Below, piece by piece: positions 37,518-48,586 of a stretch of DNA of 64,000 nucleotides. Position 1 is the first letter of the stretch, and every line of letters starts with the position of its first letter. Below the pieces are notes generated by a model. It worked only from the letters and a program-made list of their open reading frames with translations. It ran no database searches and had not been told where the DNA came from. The translations under genes were made by a program, and so were the position numbers. Source of the DNA: Holtermannia corniformis (lineage: Eukaryota > Basidiomycota > Tremellomycetes > Holtermanniales); the NCBI GenBank assembly GCA_001599935.1, contig BCIJ01000002.1, positions 766,783 to 830,782 of the forward strand, read 5' to 3'.

Positions 37518-37749
37518 TGTGCTTGAGTGTGGAGGCTGGTGGACGAGAGGAAGAAGCACGGCAAGAAGATTGGTGGTGCTTGATCGCGGAGTACGTACTT
37601 TGAGGATGCTATGGTCGACAGAAGCGATGGCTTGGAGGGACCCAGCTTGTCTGACGAGTGTACAGGCAGTGTAGAGCGTAGAGTGCATAGAGAGCATCAC
37701 TAGCTGAGCCGGCGAAGGACGGCGATCAGCAGTCACCGCTAGCTACACC

Positions 37750-38864
37750 ATGCGTCTTTACCAGCTCGTCCTGATCCCACTCCTGCTCATCCTCCACCTC
37801 GCCTTTCTCATATACGCTCTGCTCAAGCGGATCTACCATGCCTGCCGGTACCACCTCTCCCCCCGGTCCCACCATCGAGCTCGACACAACACGCCTCCAC
37901 GACACCTCGCGCTCACCCTCGTCCCCGGCTCTAGCTCGAGCCCGCGCACAGAGGTCGTACGGGACGACGAGAGGCGAGCGTACGTTGCGAGCGTTGAGCG
38001 GGTCCTGCGGTTCTGTGCCGAATGGGGGGTCGAAGAGCTCAGCGTGTGGGATACGGGCAGGGGTGCGTCTGGCTCGGTCGTGGCTAGCGAGCACGACAGG
38101 CTGATGGGCTGCACTAGGACTGACAGACGAGTGCTTGGATGAGCTGAGGGAGCGACTCGAGGCGAGAGACAACAAGGACGTGCACGACGGCGTCGACGTG
38201 GAGCGGTCCGTGCGCCGACGGGTGGCGACGGTCAGCAAGGCGTCGACAGCAAGCTCGACCGAGTCAGACGATGAAGACTCTCCCAGTGCTACCAGCACGC
38301 TCAGCGTGTCAATCCAAACTCCAGGTCAGCCAATCGCCCGCAGTGATCCATGCGAGCTGACACTCTCTAGCCTGTGCAACGGCCGTGAGCGTACACTTTC
38401 TACCGGCCGCAGCGTCCACATGCGGGGTTGCAGACTTTGCGCGGGACATGGTCCGTGATCAAGTCCCGCTCGCAAAGATGACCGAGGCCAAGCTAGACGC
38501 CGCAGTGTTGCGTACGTCGACACGTCTCGCCCGAGTCGGTCGCTCATGTCCGCCCGCAGAACACCTTGGGTTCCACACCGACCCCGAGCTCTTGGTGATC
38601 CACCATATGCGTCCCGGGGTTGGTCTACGCCGATCCGCGCCCGAGCTGTACGGCTATCCATACTGGTCGCTACGCATCACCGAGATCTTGCAAGTCGTCC
38701 GTTCGCCACCGTTCGCCACTGACAGCCGCAGCCAGCACCCTTCGCCTCTCCCGCTGCCCTTGCTGCACGGCGCTCATTCTGGCTGTGCGATCCCGATCCC
38801 CTCGCGAGCTCTCGTCTCGGCCATGGCGGCGTGGGACCGTGTAGAGCAGCGGCTAGGTCGGTAG
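37750..38864 (+). CDS. NUS1: Nus1 / NgBR, cis-prenyltransferase accessory subunit
   Basis: Partner of the Rer2/Srt1-type subunit in making dolichol at the ER. Five exons (37750-38062, 38127-38324, 38371-38511, 38560-38689, 38732-38864) give 304 aa. The N-terminus has a hydrophobic anchor (VLIPLLLILHLAFLIYALL), followed by a UPP synthase-like fold that lacks the catalytic motif of the partner. The C-terminal part carries DPELLVIHH and PYWSLRITEI, the expected family ending; here about 40 residues follow it. The last intron (38690-38731) is read as GC-AG (donor gcaagt, branch ctgac); it is 42 nt and stop-free, so the alternative is 14 extra residues. Introns 1-3 are GT-AG; the 48-nt third intron is also in frame and stop-free. 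The gene is divergent from RPC17. Confidence 0.82.
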
Positions 38865-39176
38865 GATGCAAATGTGATCAAATGGCCGCCACCGAGCCGA
38901 AAACGGCAGATTCCACTCAAACGAAGACGCAGCTTTGGTTGAACGTCATTGAGAGTTTGCACCACCGAGCGAGAGAGTGATCCGCGAGAGAACAGGACAG
39001 ATAGCAGAGCAAAGGACCTGCCTTTGACTGCGGCTCCGAGAGGGTACAAAGCACGGGCGACGTCGTCGAGCTCGGCTACCGCACGGCTCGCGACAAGTCG
39101 GAGCGCCAACGGGAGAATCCTCTTCACCACCTAGACGCCGACCTCGCGCTCCCTGATATCATATCCATTCTCCACC
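38865..39176. other. Intergenic stretch NUS1 to FAD oxidoreductase
   Basis: No frame with recognisable motifs, no repeat and no RNA gene seen. It presumably holds the NUS1 3' end and the next promoter. Confidence 0.6.
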
Positions 39177-41527
39177 ATGAGCACCGACACCCAAGCCGGG
39201 AGAAAATATCCGTTTATCCTCACCCCGCCGCTCCAAGGTCTTCCAGACGGGTATAAACCCGCCGGACTCGCTCAAAGCCTGCGAGACGTCCTCGGCAGCA
39301 GCGACGCTCAAGTCTACGACAACACTGCACAAGAGTCTGTCCCTTGCCGCGGCGGATCTCGGAGCTGACTGTGGTTCCAGGTTTGCGGTACAGGCCAGCA
39401 TCTTCAATGGCGCGGCAAAGAGCCCCGCGGCGCTGCTCGTCATGCCGGTCAATGCGCAGGATGTGAGCCGGACGATTGTGTTTTGTCGCCAGCACGGGCT
39501 GGAACTCAGTGTCAAGGCGGGCGGTTACGGCGTTCACGGCTGGAGTGTGAGTTTGCGCCGGGATCGGCCCTCGGCTGACATGGTCTAGATTGCAGGCCAC
39601 GTCGTACTGGATCTAACCAAGCTCAACGACGTTCACGTCGCGCTCCCATCCGGTCCATCACTCCGCAAGAGTTTTGAGAAAATGAAGTTGGAACCACCGG
39701 TCGTGGTCGATTCCTCGGCGGATTCATCACCGCGCTTGCCGTCGACCGACAGTGCCGCCACTTCGAAACGGACAGCCAACGAAGCCTGGTCATCCGATGA
39801 TGTCGATTCCGACTCGGCCATGGCTCGGCACGCTCCAGGACGGGACAAGAAGCGCCAAACGGGGATCAGAGACCGGGCGAAGGCAAAGAGCGATGAACTC
39901 CATCGGTCGGGTTCAGGCTCGGGTTCGGCATCGGGTTCCGGCACAGAGAACAAGTCGATCTCGGGGTCGAGTGCGACGGGGAGCGGAAGCAGTCGATCGA
40001 CGGCGGCGACGACAACGTCGTACAGCAGCATGCTGGCCGGTCTCGGCGTATCGAGCCCGACCGACGTTCCCTCGGCTTCACCCGGCGTGGCCGTCGCCAA
40101 CGGTTTCTCATGGACGGCAGCGCACCAGCCTGCGCTCGGTCGCATGACCTATGTCAACCCGAATGCACAAGCGGGCCCGAGCAGGTTCGGTCCCGGCCTC
40201 GGCTCAAACGTCAGCGTCGGCCAATCCGACATGTACTCGCCCCCGTTCACAAACCCAAACCCACCGCCCCACACGCTCGTCACGTTTGGCGCGGGCGTCC
40301 ACTCGAAAGACTTGGATGCGGTCACGGCAAAGTCTGAATACGGAGCGTACCACGTCCCCAGCTCGGCCTTTCCTGTTGGCGCGGGACAGTTTCTGACCGG
40401 CGGCTTCGGCTTCCTAGGCCGGAAATACGGTCTGGCGATGGACAACCTCGTGGAAGCCGAGGTCGTGCTGGCCGACGGCCGAGTCGTCTGGGTCGGTGAT
40501 GGCACTCACAGTGGTGAATGGCGAGACGGGGAAGACCCTCAAGAATTCTGGTGGGCACTACGCGGTGCCGGACCATCGCTCGGCGTCGTGACGCGCTACC
40601 GCGCAAAGGCATACTATGTCCCTACCGTCTACGCCGGCAACTTCATCTTCCCGTTTGACAAGCAGACGGCGCCCTCGCTCCTCCGCCACGTCCGCGACTG
40701 TATCAAGGGCTCGTCGCGCGATCTCTACACCAACATCATCATGACGGCCGGTCCACGCGCGCACGACGCCATCGTCGTCATCCAGCTGTGCTATACTGGT
40801 CCCAGAGCCGAGGGCGAGCTCTATGTGCAGGCCATCTCGAGCTGGGACGGTGGCCGCTGTGTGTTTCAAGACTTTTCAGAGCGCAGCTTTGAGCGCCAGC
40901 AGGATGCTGTCAAGGAGGTGTTGAAGGGTGGGATCGGGCGCAAGTGGTGAGTCGGTCTCGATTCGGCGCGCGCTGATGGCGATAGGTATATCAAGAGCGA
41001 CCTGCTCACCACGCTGAGTGACGAGGTGATTGACGGTACCGTCGAGCGCTTCCACGCCGTCCCAGACGGGTGCAGTGAGTTGATCGCGTCTGCTCCAATA
41101 CTACTGACAACCCAGCTTGGCTATTCGAATACAGCGGCGGGAGCGCACTCGCCGACACGCAGAACAATTGCTTCCCGCAAGAGCACCGCCAAGCAGCCTT
41201 CACCGTCGCCGCGCTACACCAATGGAGCCACACCGAGACGCCAGAGCAAGACGACCGCTGCGTCACGTCCGCCAACGAGTGGGTCGACCAGGTCATCCAC
41301 AAGTACTCTCCGGGCGGGCCGCTGCCCTGTGTCAGTGCTTTGCGAGTTCCACGTCGACGTTGCAGCTCACGCCCCCACAGTTTCTACAATCGGACAGCTA
41401 CGACATTGTGCGCGGCACGTTTGGCGACGCAAACTTTGACCGGCTCAAGGCGCTCAAACGGCAGATTGACCCAGAGGGCGTGTTCAAGCATTCGTTTTGG
41501 CCACGCGATGCCCGCGTCGAGTACTAG
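39177..41527 (+). CDS. FAD-dependent oxidoreductase (PCMH/BBE-like) with Ser/Gly-rich insertion
   Basis: Six exons (39177-39334, 39381-39546, 39589-40946, 40986-41074, 41116-41330, 41381-41527) give 710 aa. The first half of the FAD-binding domain is recognised by SVKAGGYGVHGWSIAGH and DLTKL, the second by PVGAGQFLTGGFGFLGRKYG and NLVEAEVVLADG, then WWALRGAGPSLGVVT. The C-terminal FDRLKALKRQIDPEGVF is the usual family ending. Where related enzymes carry a flavin-linked His (GGGHS) this one has GGYG, so the usual covalent link is probably absent. An about 140-residue low-complexity Ser/Gly/Asp/Lys-rich block (roughly 39690-40110) is inserted in the middle of the FAD domain, in one exon and in frame. 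No signal peptide is evident. Substrate unknown. Confidence 0.85.
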
Positions 41528-43191
41528 CGCCCTGTAGACTATGCACAAAGGACGTATAGCGTCTACGAGCCTGCCCGTCTTGTGATTCGACCGTTTGCAC
41601 CGCTTGGTTTGTGCACACTCAAAGACGCGGTACCAACCAGCCTTCTAGGCCAAGGTTGCCCGTCTTATATGATTCGACAGCGCGATAGGCTTTCGAGATG
41701 CATATGGCATTTGTTCAGCTTGCAGACCGGTGTGCAGGTAATGGATGGTGCGGCTTAGTCGCTCGTGGCGCGTCATGGGTGTCTGAAAGGCTGGTCGAGA
41801 GATAAGGCTGTAGCGCCCGCCAGGTGTTGGCTTTTCCAAATCATCGCAGATCCTCGAGATCATGGATATCGTTTACACGACCGCCTTGGACAGGAATCAC
41901 TCACATCAATCTTGGTTGCAGCAAGCATCCTAGCGACTTCACGTTCAGCACCTCTGTTCGAATAAACCCTTTTGTGCCCGATTCGCAGCGCGTGCTTCAT
42001 TGGAGTCTCGTGCGGTTGATAACGGCGACGTTATCGACTGGAACAATTAGACTGCTCGGGTATCAATCAAGACAAGGTGATTGCGGAGCGGCGCCGTTCT
42101 GCATCGAGTGGCGAGTGCTTTGGCTGCAGCACTCGACTTGCAGCCTTCATGTATACCACAACTTCCCAACCACACGCTCATCTCTGTGGAGCTCAAGGCG
42201 CTGCGCTAGAGCAATTGGACAATAACTCTGTACGGACAGACACAATGAAGAGCGCAGACGCCGAAAGCGCGCTGGCATCTTCGCGAGCACATAGTGCAGC
42301 CTCTCCTATCATCACTCTCGCGCACTCTCGCGGAACAAGGGCCTTGCTCGTACTGCTCACCGAATACTAGGCTGCTTGCGTAGACAAGTCGTGCGTCGCC
42401 AGGCCTGAAGCCATCTGCAGGCGTCAAGAAAAACCCACGACAATGACTTGTGTAAGCGTGCCACCCAAAGGAAGACGAGGGTCTTCAGGCATGGCCGTGA
42501 GTCTAGACAAAGGTGTTCGAGACCATTGAAGCCGCGAGCTGCTTGGATAGCTCGGCTGCCGTCGTGTCCAAGGTGTGATGCATGGCGCAAGACATGGCTC
42601 CAACAGGCCATAAAGTACAACTCATAGGCAACTGAAACGGAGCGCAAACAAAAAAGGGGGAACAGAGGAGGAAGAAGGGGAGGATGGCGGGTGAACCTTT
42701 GAGCTTGCAGCCGTCTTTGATGATGGCGGAAAGACGATTGAGCCAATCTCGAAGCCGTCCGTTTGGTGATTCTGGCGAAACTGCCAGAAATGCCAAAAGG
42801 ACGGAGGCGGCTAGCAAGCTCCTAGCGCCTCGCTATCACTTGCCCTCCCGTCCAACGCTACAATGTCATCATGTGCTCTGACCCAATGTCAATCTGTGAA
42901 AGGAGATGGCCTCGGCTACCGGATATCGACTGATACGCATCTCGTCGGCCTAGCATCCGCTCTGTCAAGGGGAACCAGCACCGATCACAACAGGCGGAGC
43001 CGAACTGTCGCCACGGACACGGCAGTTATTAAATATCGCCTGCCGCCCTTCGCCTTTCCAAGGGTTCGCGGCCCAACAATGGTATATATACCTTTTTCAT
43101 GGTTGAGCCACCGTTCATAGATCCGGCCGTTGGTGGGTCGAGCGAGCGCATACAAATAGCAGAAGCGTGCAGCGTCACTCCCAATACAGTA
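41528..43191. other. Gene-poor interval before small-gene family A
   Basis: Only short frames without motifs are present. A hydrophobic minus-strand frame at 42503-42817 lacks an ATG in the right place and was not called. A TATATATA at 43083-43090 precedes A1 by about 100 bp. No repeat or RNA gene is evident. Confidence 0.55.
43083..43090 (+). promoter_or_regulatory. TATA box candidate upstream of A1
   Basis: TATATATA lies 102 bp before the A1 ATG. Assignment is by motif and distance only. Confidence 0.45.
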
Positions 43192-43446
43192 ATGTCCTCA
43201 GACAACGCTTACACTCTCAGCCCATATGAAGGTCACTTGCACACATTCACCCATGGCACCGGTAGAGTCAAGGATGATCGCGTCCCCGACCATCTTCTCA
43301 AATTGGCTGTCACAAAAATCACCTGCCCGGACACAGATGTGGTAAGCTACAAGCAGGGTCACATCGCAGAGTCAGAAGCTCGTCAGTATGACCCGTTCAC
43401 CGAGTGTTACAACAGGCAGGCCGCGGCGGACGTCACGGCAAAGTAA
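43192..43446 (+). CDS. Small intronless protein A1
   Basis: 84 aa starting MSSDNAYTLSPYEG. No known family. Shares with A2 and A3 the order GHxHTFxHG, then V near +12, then KL/L..VT.(I/V)(T/S)C, then a (Y/W)x(Q/E)GxI step and a final DPF-(E/D)C. In A1 these are GHLHTFTHG, VTKITCP, YKQGHIA and YDPFTECY. There is no signal peptide and no membrane segment, so an intracellular role is likeliest. The closely spaced His residues could bind metal, but that is speculation. It is the first of three same-strand copies upstream of EF2. Confidence 0.62.
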   Translation: MSSDNAYTLSPYEGHLHTFTHGTGRVKDDRVPDHLLKLAVTKITCPDTDVVSYKQGHIAESEARQYDPFTECYNRQAAADVTAK

Positions 43447-44130
43447 GCAGGTGTTGTTTCCCAGGCGATGCTACTGGCGATATCCTGTTGCAACCAGCTA
43501 CGTTACGAAAAGTCTTCTGCTTGCTGGTAGACTGAGCGCGGTACTGCCCTGGCTCTGGCGTTCAGATATGGTCACTGACTAGCGCGCTTGCACGTCAAAG
43601 GAGAGGGAAGATCGTAGAGGGCCTCCACACACATCAATCGAACACGGTAACGCCCAGTGCTGCCACAGACCGAGCGAAGCACCATATGCACAACCCGAAT
43701 CGTTAATATCACGAATCCGCCCTCACAGCTTGCGAGACAGCTCTGTCGACTATCGCACTTGCGACGGAACTGAGCAGGCTTGACCTGCATCTTCGCGCAG
43801 GGCTACTTGAGGGCTAGGTCAGTGAGTGGAGCGACGAGCGATCCACCCGGTGAAGGCAAGGCGGTGCCCGCGAGGGTGGGCAGAAGGCGCAAATGGACCT
43901 ACATAGCCCTCGCGAGCACAGCGACGATGGAGACCGCATACTCTGCAAAGTGGTCTCTGATCAAATTTACAAACTCAAAAGAAAGCGCAAAGTGCCAAGC
44001 GCTGATCGAAAGCGTAGAAGCCTTGTGACATCCGTTGATACGACGCAGTGCCTTCGTGACTGCTATTATTGTCCCCTCGAACCGCCGTGTATATAGCGTC
44101 GAAGGTTGACGATCCCACTGCACCAACGAC
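43447..44130. other. Spacer between A1 and A2
   Basis: About 680 bp with no supported gene. It ends with a TATA box serving A2. Confidence 0.5.
44090..44095 (+). promoter_or_regulatory. TATA box candidate upstream of A2
   Basis: TATATA is 36 bp before the A2 ATG, implying a very short leader if used. Confidence 0.45.
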
Positions 44131-44364
44131 ATGTCCAGTCAAAACACGTTCACCGGCGAGCTCGCCCCCGCCCCCGGCCACGTCCACACTTTCAGTCATG
44201 GCATTGCTTTGGTGTCCGACGACGACACCGGGAACAAAGAATACAAACTGGTAACACAGGTCTCCTGCTCAAAGGATACCGAGCCACGTTGGAAGGAGGG
44301 CCACATTGCACCTTCCGCGTTGCGTGACAACGACCCATTCGAAGACTGCTATCGGGTCGGGTAA
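44131..44364 (+). CDS. Small intronless protein A2
   Basis: 77 aa starting MSSQNTFTGELAPAPG. It carries the family A motifs GHVHTFSHG, VTQVSC, WKEGHIAP and NDPFEDCY in the same order and spacing as A1, with little identity outside them. It is soluble, without signal peptide or membrane helix. The N-terminal MSS and the shared C-terminal DPF.(E/D)C argue that both ends are correctly placed. It is tandem with A1 and A3 on the plus strand. Function unknown. Confidence 0.62.
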   Translation: MSSQNTFTGELAPAPGHVHTFSHGIALVSDDDTGNKEYKLVTQVSCSKDTEPRWKEGHIAPSALRDNDPFEDCYRVG

Positions 44365-44542
44365 TATAGCAGTAAAGTCTTCTACGATGCTACCTCTCTT
44401 CCCCTTTGTATGTCAATGAGCGTGACGGTCAACCGCAAGAAGCGTGAAGAACAGTGGAGGCCAGTGCCTTCTTGGGGAGTGTACAAGCCTGCGCGGTGGA
44501 CACACTGCTGTCCTCAACCAAAAACATACGTCTCCTGAACTC

Positions 44543-44815
44543 ATGCCGAAATCGCGAGCAGTCCATACCTACTCCGTAACGATACGAGATGGCCATACTC
44601 ACACTTTTATACATGGCGATGGCAACGTCGGAGACTCGCCCGAGTCAGTCATATCAAGCAAGTTGACTGAAGTCACTTGTTCGCAGCACGCAGAAGTGCG
44701 ATACGTACAGGGATGGATTCACCAAGCGGACAACTTCGACCCGTTCACGGAGTGTACAGCAGCAGCATGGAATGAGTACCTATCAGCATGCCCATGGGGC
44801 TTTGAGAGTGCTTAG
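44543..44815 (+). CDS. Small intronless protein A3
   Basis: 90 aa starting MPKSRAVHTYSVTIRDG. The family A motifs are GHTHTFIHG, LTEVTC, YVQGWIH and FDPFTEC, followed by a 14-residue tail (ending GFESA) that A1 and A2 lack. The frame is open upstream to 44444, but without a conserved segment, so the ATG at 44543 was chosen because it matches the N-terminal length of A1 and A2. It is the last copy before EF2. Function unknown. Confidence 0.6.
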   Translation: MPKSRAVHTYSVTIRDGHTHTFIHGDGNVGDSPESVISSKLTEVTCSQHAEVRYVQGWIHQADNFDPFTECTAAAWNEYLSACPWGFESA

Positions 44816-45112
44816 CCGAGATGCAACAACGCGCTGCGCGGTGACCGTTTCGATGTAGCAAACCCGGAAGTGGATAGAAGGCGCTATCCTCCTTTATACA
44901 CGACCCGAGCCAAAGTCGGGTGGCAAACCCCTGTCCCGGCCGGTAACGCCGAAACGCCGGTTTGTGAAAATCCCTCCACCCGTTGCCGCCGCCGCCCACG
45001 CTGGCTCTCCCTCACCCTCGTCTCCCCCCTCGTCGTCTTGTTGAACAGGGCAAAAGGGACTCTTCTTCACCCTCGACCCGCCTACCTATAACCCCGAAAA
45101 AACCTATCCAAA

Positions 45113-48019
45113 ATGGTATGTCAATCGGCCGGCGCCGGCGGCGGCGGAGACTGTTGAAATGAAATGCTGACCTGATCCGTCCTTTAGGTCAAGTGAGTGC
45201 TCTTTGCAAACGGGAGATGGACCAGAGGCCGTAGAGATGGCCTGTGTTTGCAGCGACGCTTGAACGTCCTGCAATGCGGGTGGCGATACGGCCGGCTCCA
45301 AACCGACTCATGACACGTACTGACCCCTGCAGCTTCACCGTCGACGAGATCCGTCAGCTGATGGGTATGTCGCTGCATCCACCCTCTGTCCGCACTGACA
45401 TGGCTAGACCGGCCGACCAACATCCGTAACATGTCGGTCATTGCCCACGTTGACCACGGCAAGTCGACCCTTACCGACTCGCTCGTCTCCAAGGCTGGTA
45501 TCATTGCTGGCTCCAAGGCCGGTGAGATGCGTTTCACCGACACTCGGTAGGTTGCTCGCAAAACCCCCGACGCGGCTGACTCGATCTAGTCAGGACGAGA
45601 TTGACCGTGGTATCACGATCAAGTCGACGGCCATTTCAATGTACTTCCCCCTCGACAAGGAGGATGTGCAGGACATCAAGCAAAAGACCGAGGGCAACGA
45701 GTTCTTGATCAACCTGATCGACTCGCCCGGACACGTCGACTTCTCGTCCGAGGTTACCGCCGCCCTCCGTGTCACGGACGGCGCGCTCGTCGTCGTCGAC
45801 TGTGTCGAGGGTGTCTGCGTCCAAACCGAGACTGTGCTCCGCCAGTCGCTCACTGAGCGTGTCAAGCCCGTTGTCATCATCAACAAGGTCGACCGTGCCC
45901 TTCTCGAGCTCCAGGTGTCCAAGGAGGACCTCTACCAGTCGTTCTGCCGTACCATCGAGTCGGTCAACGTCATCATCTCGACCTACAACGACGCTGCGCT
46001 CGGTGACGTCCAGGTCTACCCCGAGCAGGGCACGGTTGCGTTCGGTTCCGGTCTCCACGGCTGGGCCTTCTCGCTCCGCCAGTTTGCCAACCGCTACGCC
46101 AAGAAGTTTGGCGTCGACAAGAACAAGCTCATGCCCAAGCTCTGGGGCGACTCGTACTTCAACCCCAAGACCAAGAAGTGGTCCAAGGCTGGCACCGACG
46201 CCGACGGCAAGCCACTCGAGCGTGCCTTCAACTCGTTTGTGCTCGACCCCATCTTCCGCATCTTTGACGCCATCATGAACTTCAAGAAGGACGAGATCCC
46301 GACGCTGCTTGCCAAGCTCGAGATCAAGCTCTCGGCCGAGGAGAAGGACATGGAGGGCAAGCAGCTCCTCAAGGTTGTCATGAAAAAGTTCCTGCCCGCC
46401 GGTGACTCGCTCCTCGAGATGATTGTCATCAACCTCCCATCGCCCGCCACTGCTCAGCGCTACCGTGTCGAGACCCTGTACGAGGGTCCCATGGACGACG
46501 AGTCGGCCATTGCCATCCGCGACTGTGACCCCAAGGGTCCCCTCATGGTCTACGTCTCCAAGATGGTGCCGACCTCGGACAAGGGTCGCTTCTACGCCTT
46601 TGGCCGTGTCTTTGCCGGTACCGTGCGCTCGGGCCCCAAGGTCCGCATCCAGGGTCCCAACTTTGTGCCGGGCAAGAAGGACGACTCGTTCATCAAGTCG
46701 ATTCAGCGTACCGTCCTCATGATGGGGCGTACGGTCGAGGCCATCGAGGACTGCCCGGCCGGCAACATTGTCGGTCTCGTCGGTGTCGACCAGTTCCTCC
46801 TCAAGTCGGGTACCCTCACGACCTCGGAGACTGTAAGTCTTTCCTCGCGGGACCGAGCTGACTTTGCAGGCCCACAACATGCGTGTCATGAAGTTCTCCG
46901 TCTCGCCCGTCGTGCAGGTTGCCGTCGAGTGCAAGAACGCTGCCGACCTTCCCAAGCTCGTCGAAGGCCTCAAGCGCCTGTCCAAGTCTGACCCGTGTGT
47001 CAAGACTATGATGGGTGACAACGGCGAGATCATTGTCGCCGGTGCCGGTGAGCTCCACTTGGAGATTTGCTTGAACGACCTCGAGAACGACCACGCCGGT
47101 GTGCCGCTCCGCAAGTCGGACCCCGTCGTCGGCTACCGTGAGACTGTCCAGGCCGAGTCGTCAATGGTCGCCCTGTCCAAGTCTCAGAACAAGCACAACC
47201 GTTTGTGGGTCAAGGCTGAGCCGCTCGACGAGGAGCTCGCCCGTGACATTGAGAACGGCAAGGTCGCTCCCCGTGACGACCCCAAGCTCCGTGCCCGTTA
47301 CCTCGCCGACACGTACGGTTGGGATGTCACCGACGCTCGTAAGATTTGGTGCTTTGGTCCCGACACGACCGGCCCCAACATTCTCCTCGACGCCTCCAAG
47401 GGTGTCCAGTACCTCAACGAAATCAAGGACTCGTGCGTCGCCGCCTTCCAGTGGGCGACCAAAGAGGGTGCCGTTGCCGAGGAGAACATGCGTGGTATCC
47501 GCTTCAACATCATCGACGTCACCTTGCACACTGACGCCATCCACCGTGGTGGCGGTCAGCTCATCCCCGTCGCTCGTCGCGTCTGCTACGCCGCCCAGCT
47601 CCTCGCCAACCCGGGTCTCCAAGAGCCCATGTTCCAGGTCGAGATTGCCGTCCCCGAGTCGGCCATGGGCGGTGTCTACTCGTGTCTCAACGTTCGCCGC
47701 GGCCACGTCTTCTCGTCCGAGCAGCGTATCGGCACGCCCATGTACACCATGAAGGCCTACCTCCCCGTCTCCGAGTCGTTTGGCTTCAACGCCGACCTCC
47801 GTGCTGCCACCGGTGGCCAGGCCTTCCCCCAGGCCGTCTTCGACCACTGGCAGCTCATGAACGGTACCCCGGTCGAGAAGGGCTCCAAGCTCGAGGAGCT
47901 CGCCAAGACTATCCGGACAAGGAAGGGCCTGTACGTCACGAGTGTGTGTTGCCGCTGGACTGACGTTTCGCAGCAAGCCCGACGTGCCCACCGTCGACAT
48001 GTACTACGACAAGCTCTAA
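45113..48019 (+). CDS. EFT1: Translation elongation factor 2 (eEF2)
   Basis: GTPase that translocates the ribosome. Seven exons: 45113-45115, 45188-45192, 45333-45364, 45408-45546, 45590-46832, 46870-47930 and 47974-48019, giving exactly 842 aa, the family length. The first exon is only the ATG and the second only five bases; joined they read [15 protein letters not shown]-domain motifs: [21 protein letters not shown] and NKVDR. The diphthamide histidine lies in DAIHRGGGQ. The C-terminus is DMYYDKL. Introns 1 and 2 (72 and 140 nt) are longer than average, typical of a highly expressed gene. The gene sits between the two families of small genes, all on the same strand. Confidence 0.98.
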
Positions 48020-48180
48020 GGGGTTCGCGGTGTTGGCGTTGTGCTCTTTTATGATATTATTGCGCTTGACTTTTCGTTGCACATGCTGGATACATCTTTT
48101 CATTTACCTGAGCCAAGAGACGGCTGCAGCAACGACCTTGTCGTCCTCGAGACGCCTCGCGACGCTCTGCAGCGATTCAC

Positions 48181-48480
48181 CATGTCGAAGCCATCTGTAT
48201 TGTCGACAGCCCTCGGAGACTTCAGCCTGGTCCTTGGCGTTTGAGCAGCACTTCCCATTCCGCAAGGCTGTCGGAATGAATGCGTTCTTCGACGCAAGCT
48301 TCCAGCGCGGGCCTGTCAAGCTCGACAGGCTGTGTAAGCCGGCTCGGCTTCTGCGCCGTTGGTGTAAGCTAATGAGAGTGTAGACGGCGAGTTCTCAGCC
48401 GCTGTCAATACGTACAGCGCCTGCTCAGCACAACTCGGAATGAATGTGCCGACTTCAAGCGGATACAGATCTTCCAGGGC
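48181..48480 (+). pseudogene. Possible decayed family B copy (B0)
   Basis: An ATG at 48181 gives MSKPSVLSTALGDFSL and then a stop after 20 codons; the start resembles B4 (MTLSLGDFTL). Shifted frames just downstream read FPFRKAVGM, close to the FRKEDGGM of B2/B3, and further on DGEFSAAVNTYSACSAQL, which recalls the C-terminal half of B4. This could be one broken family B gene needing at least two frame changes, or coincidence. Weak. Confidence 0.25.
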
Positions 48481-48586
48481 TTGAGCATCTAGCGTTGGAC
48501 GGATCGAGTTTGCGCTCCGTTGTTGGTGCCTTTGAATGCCTTTGTAGCGAGATTGCATAGAACACGGGCGCTAGGTCAGTACAACC

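Noticed and set aside
42503..42817. Hydrophobic minus-strand ORF resembling a small membrane protein
   Set aside because: No ATG at a plausible position, no conserved motif, no splice-compatible upstream exon.
45636..48000. Long minus-strand ORFs antisense to EF2
   Set aside because: Same codon-bias shadow effect; they lie wholly within EF2 exons and contain no family motif.
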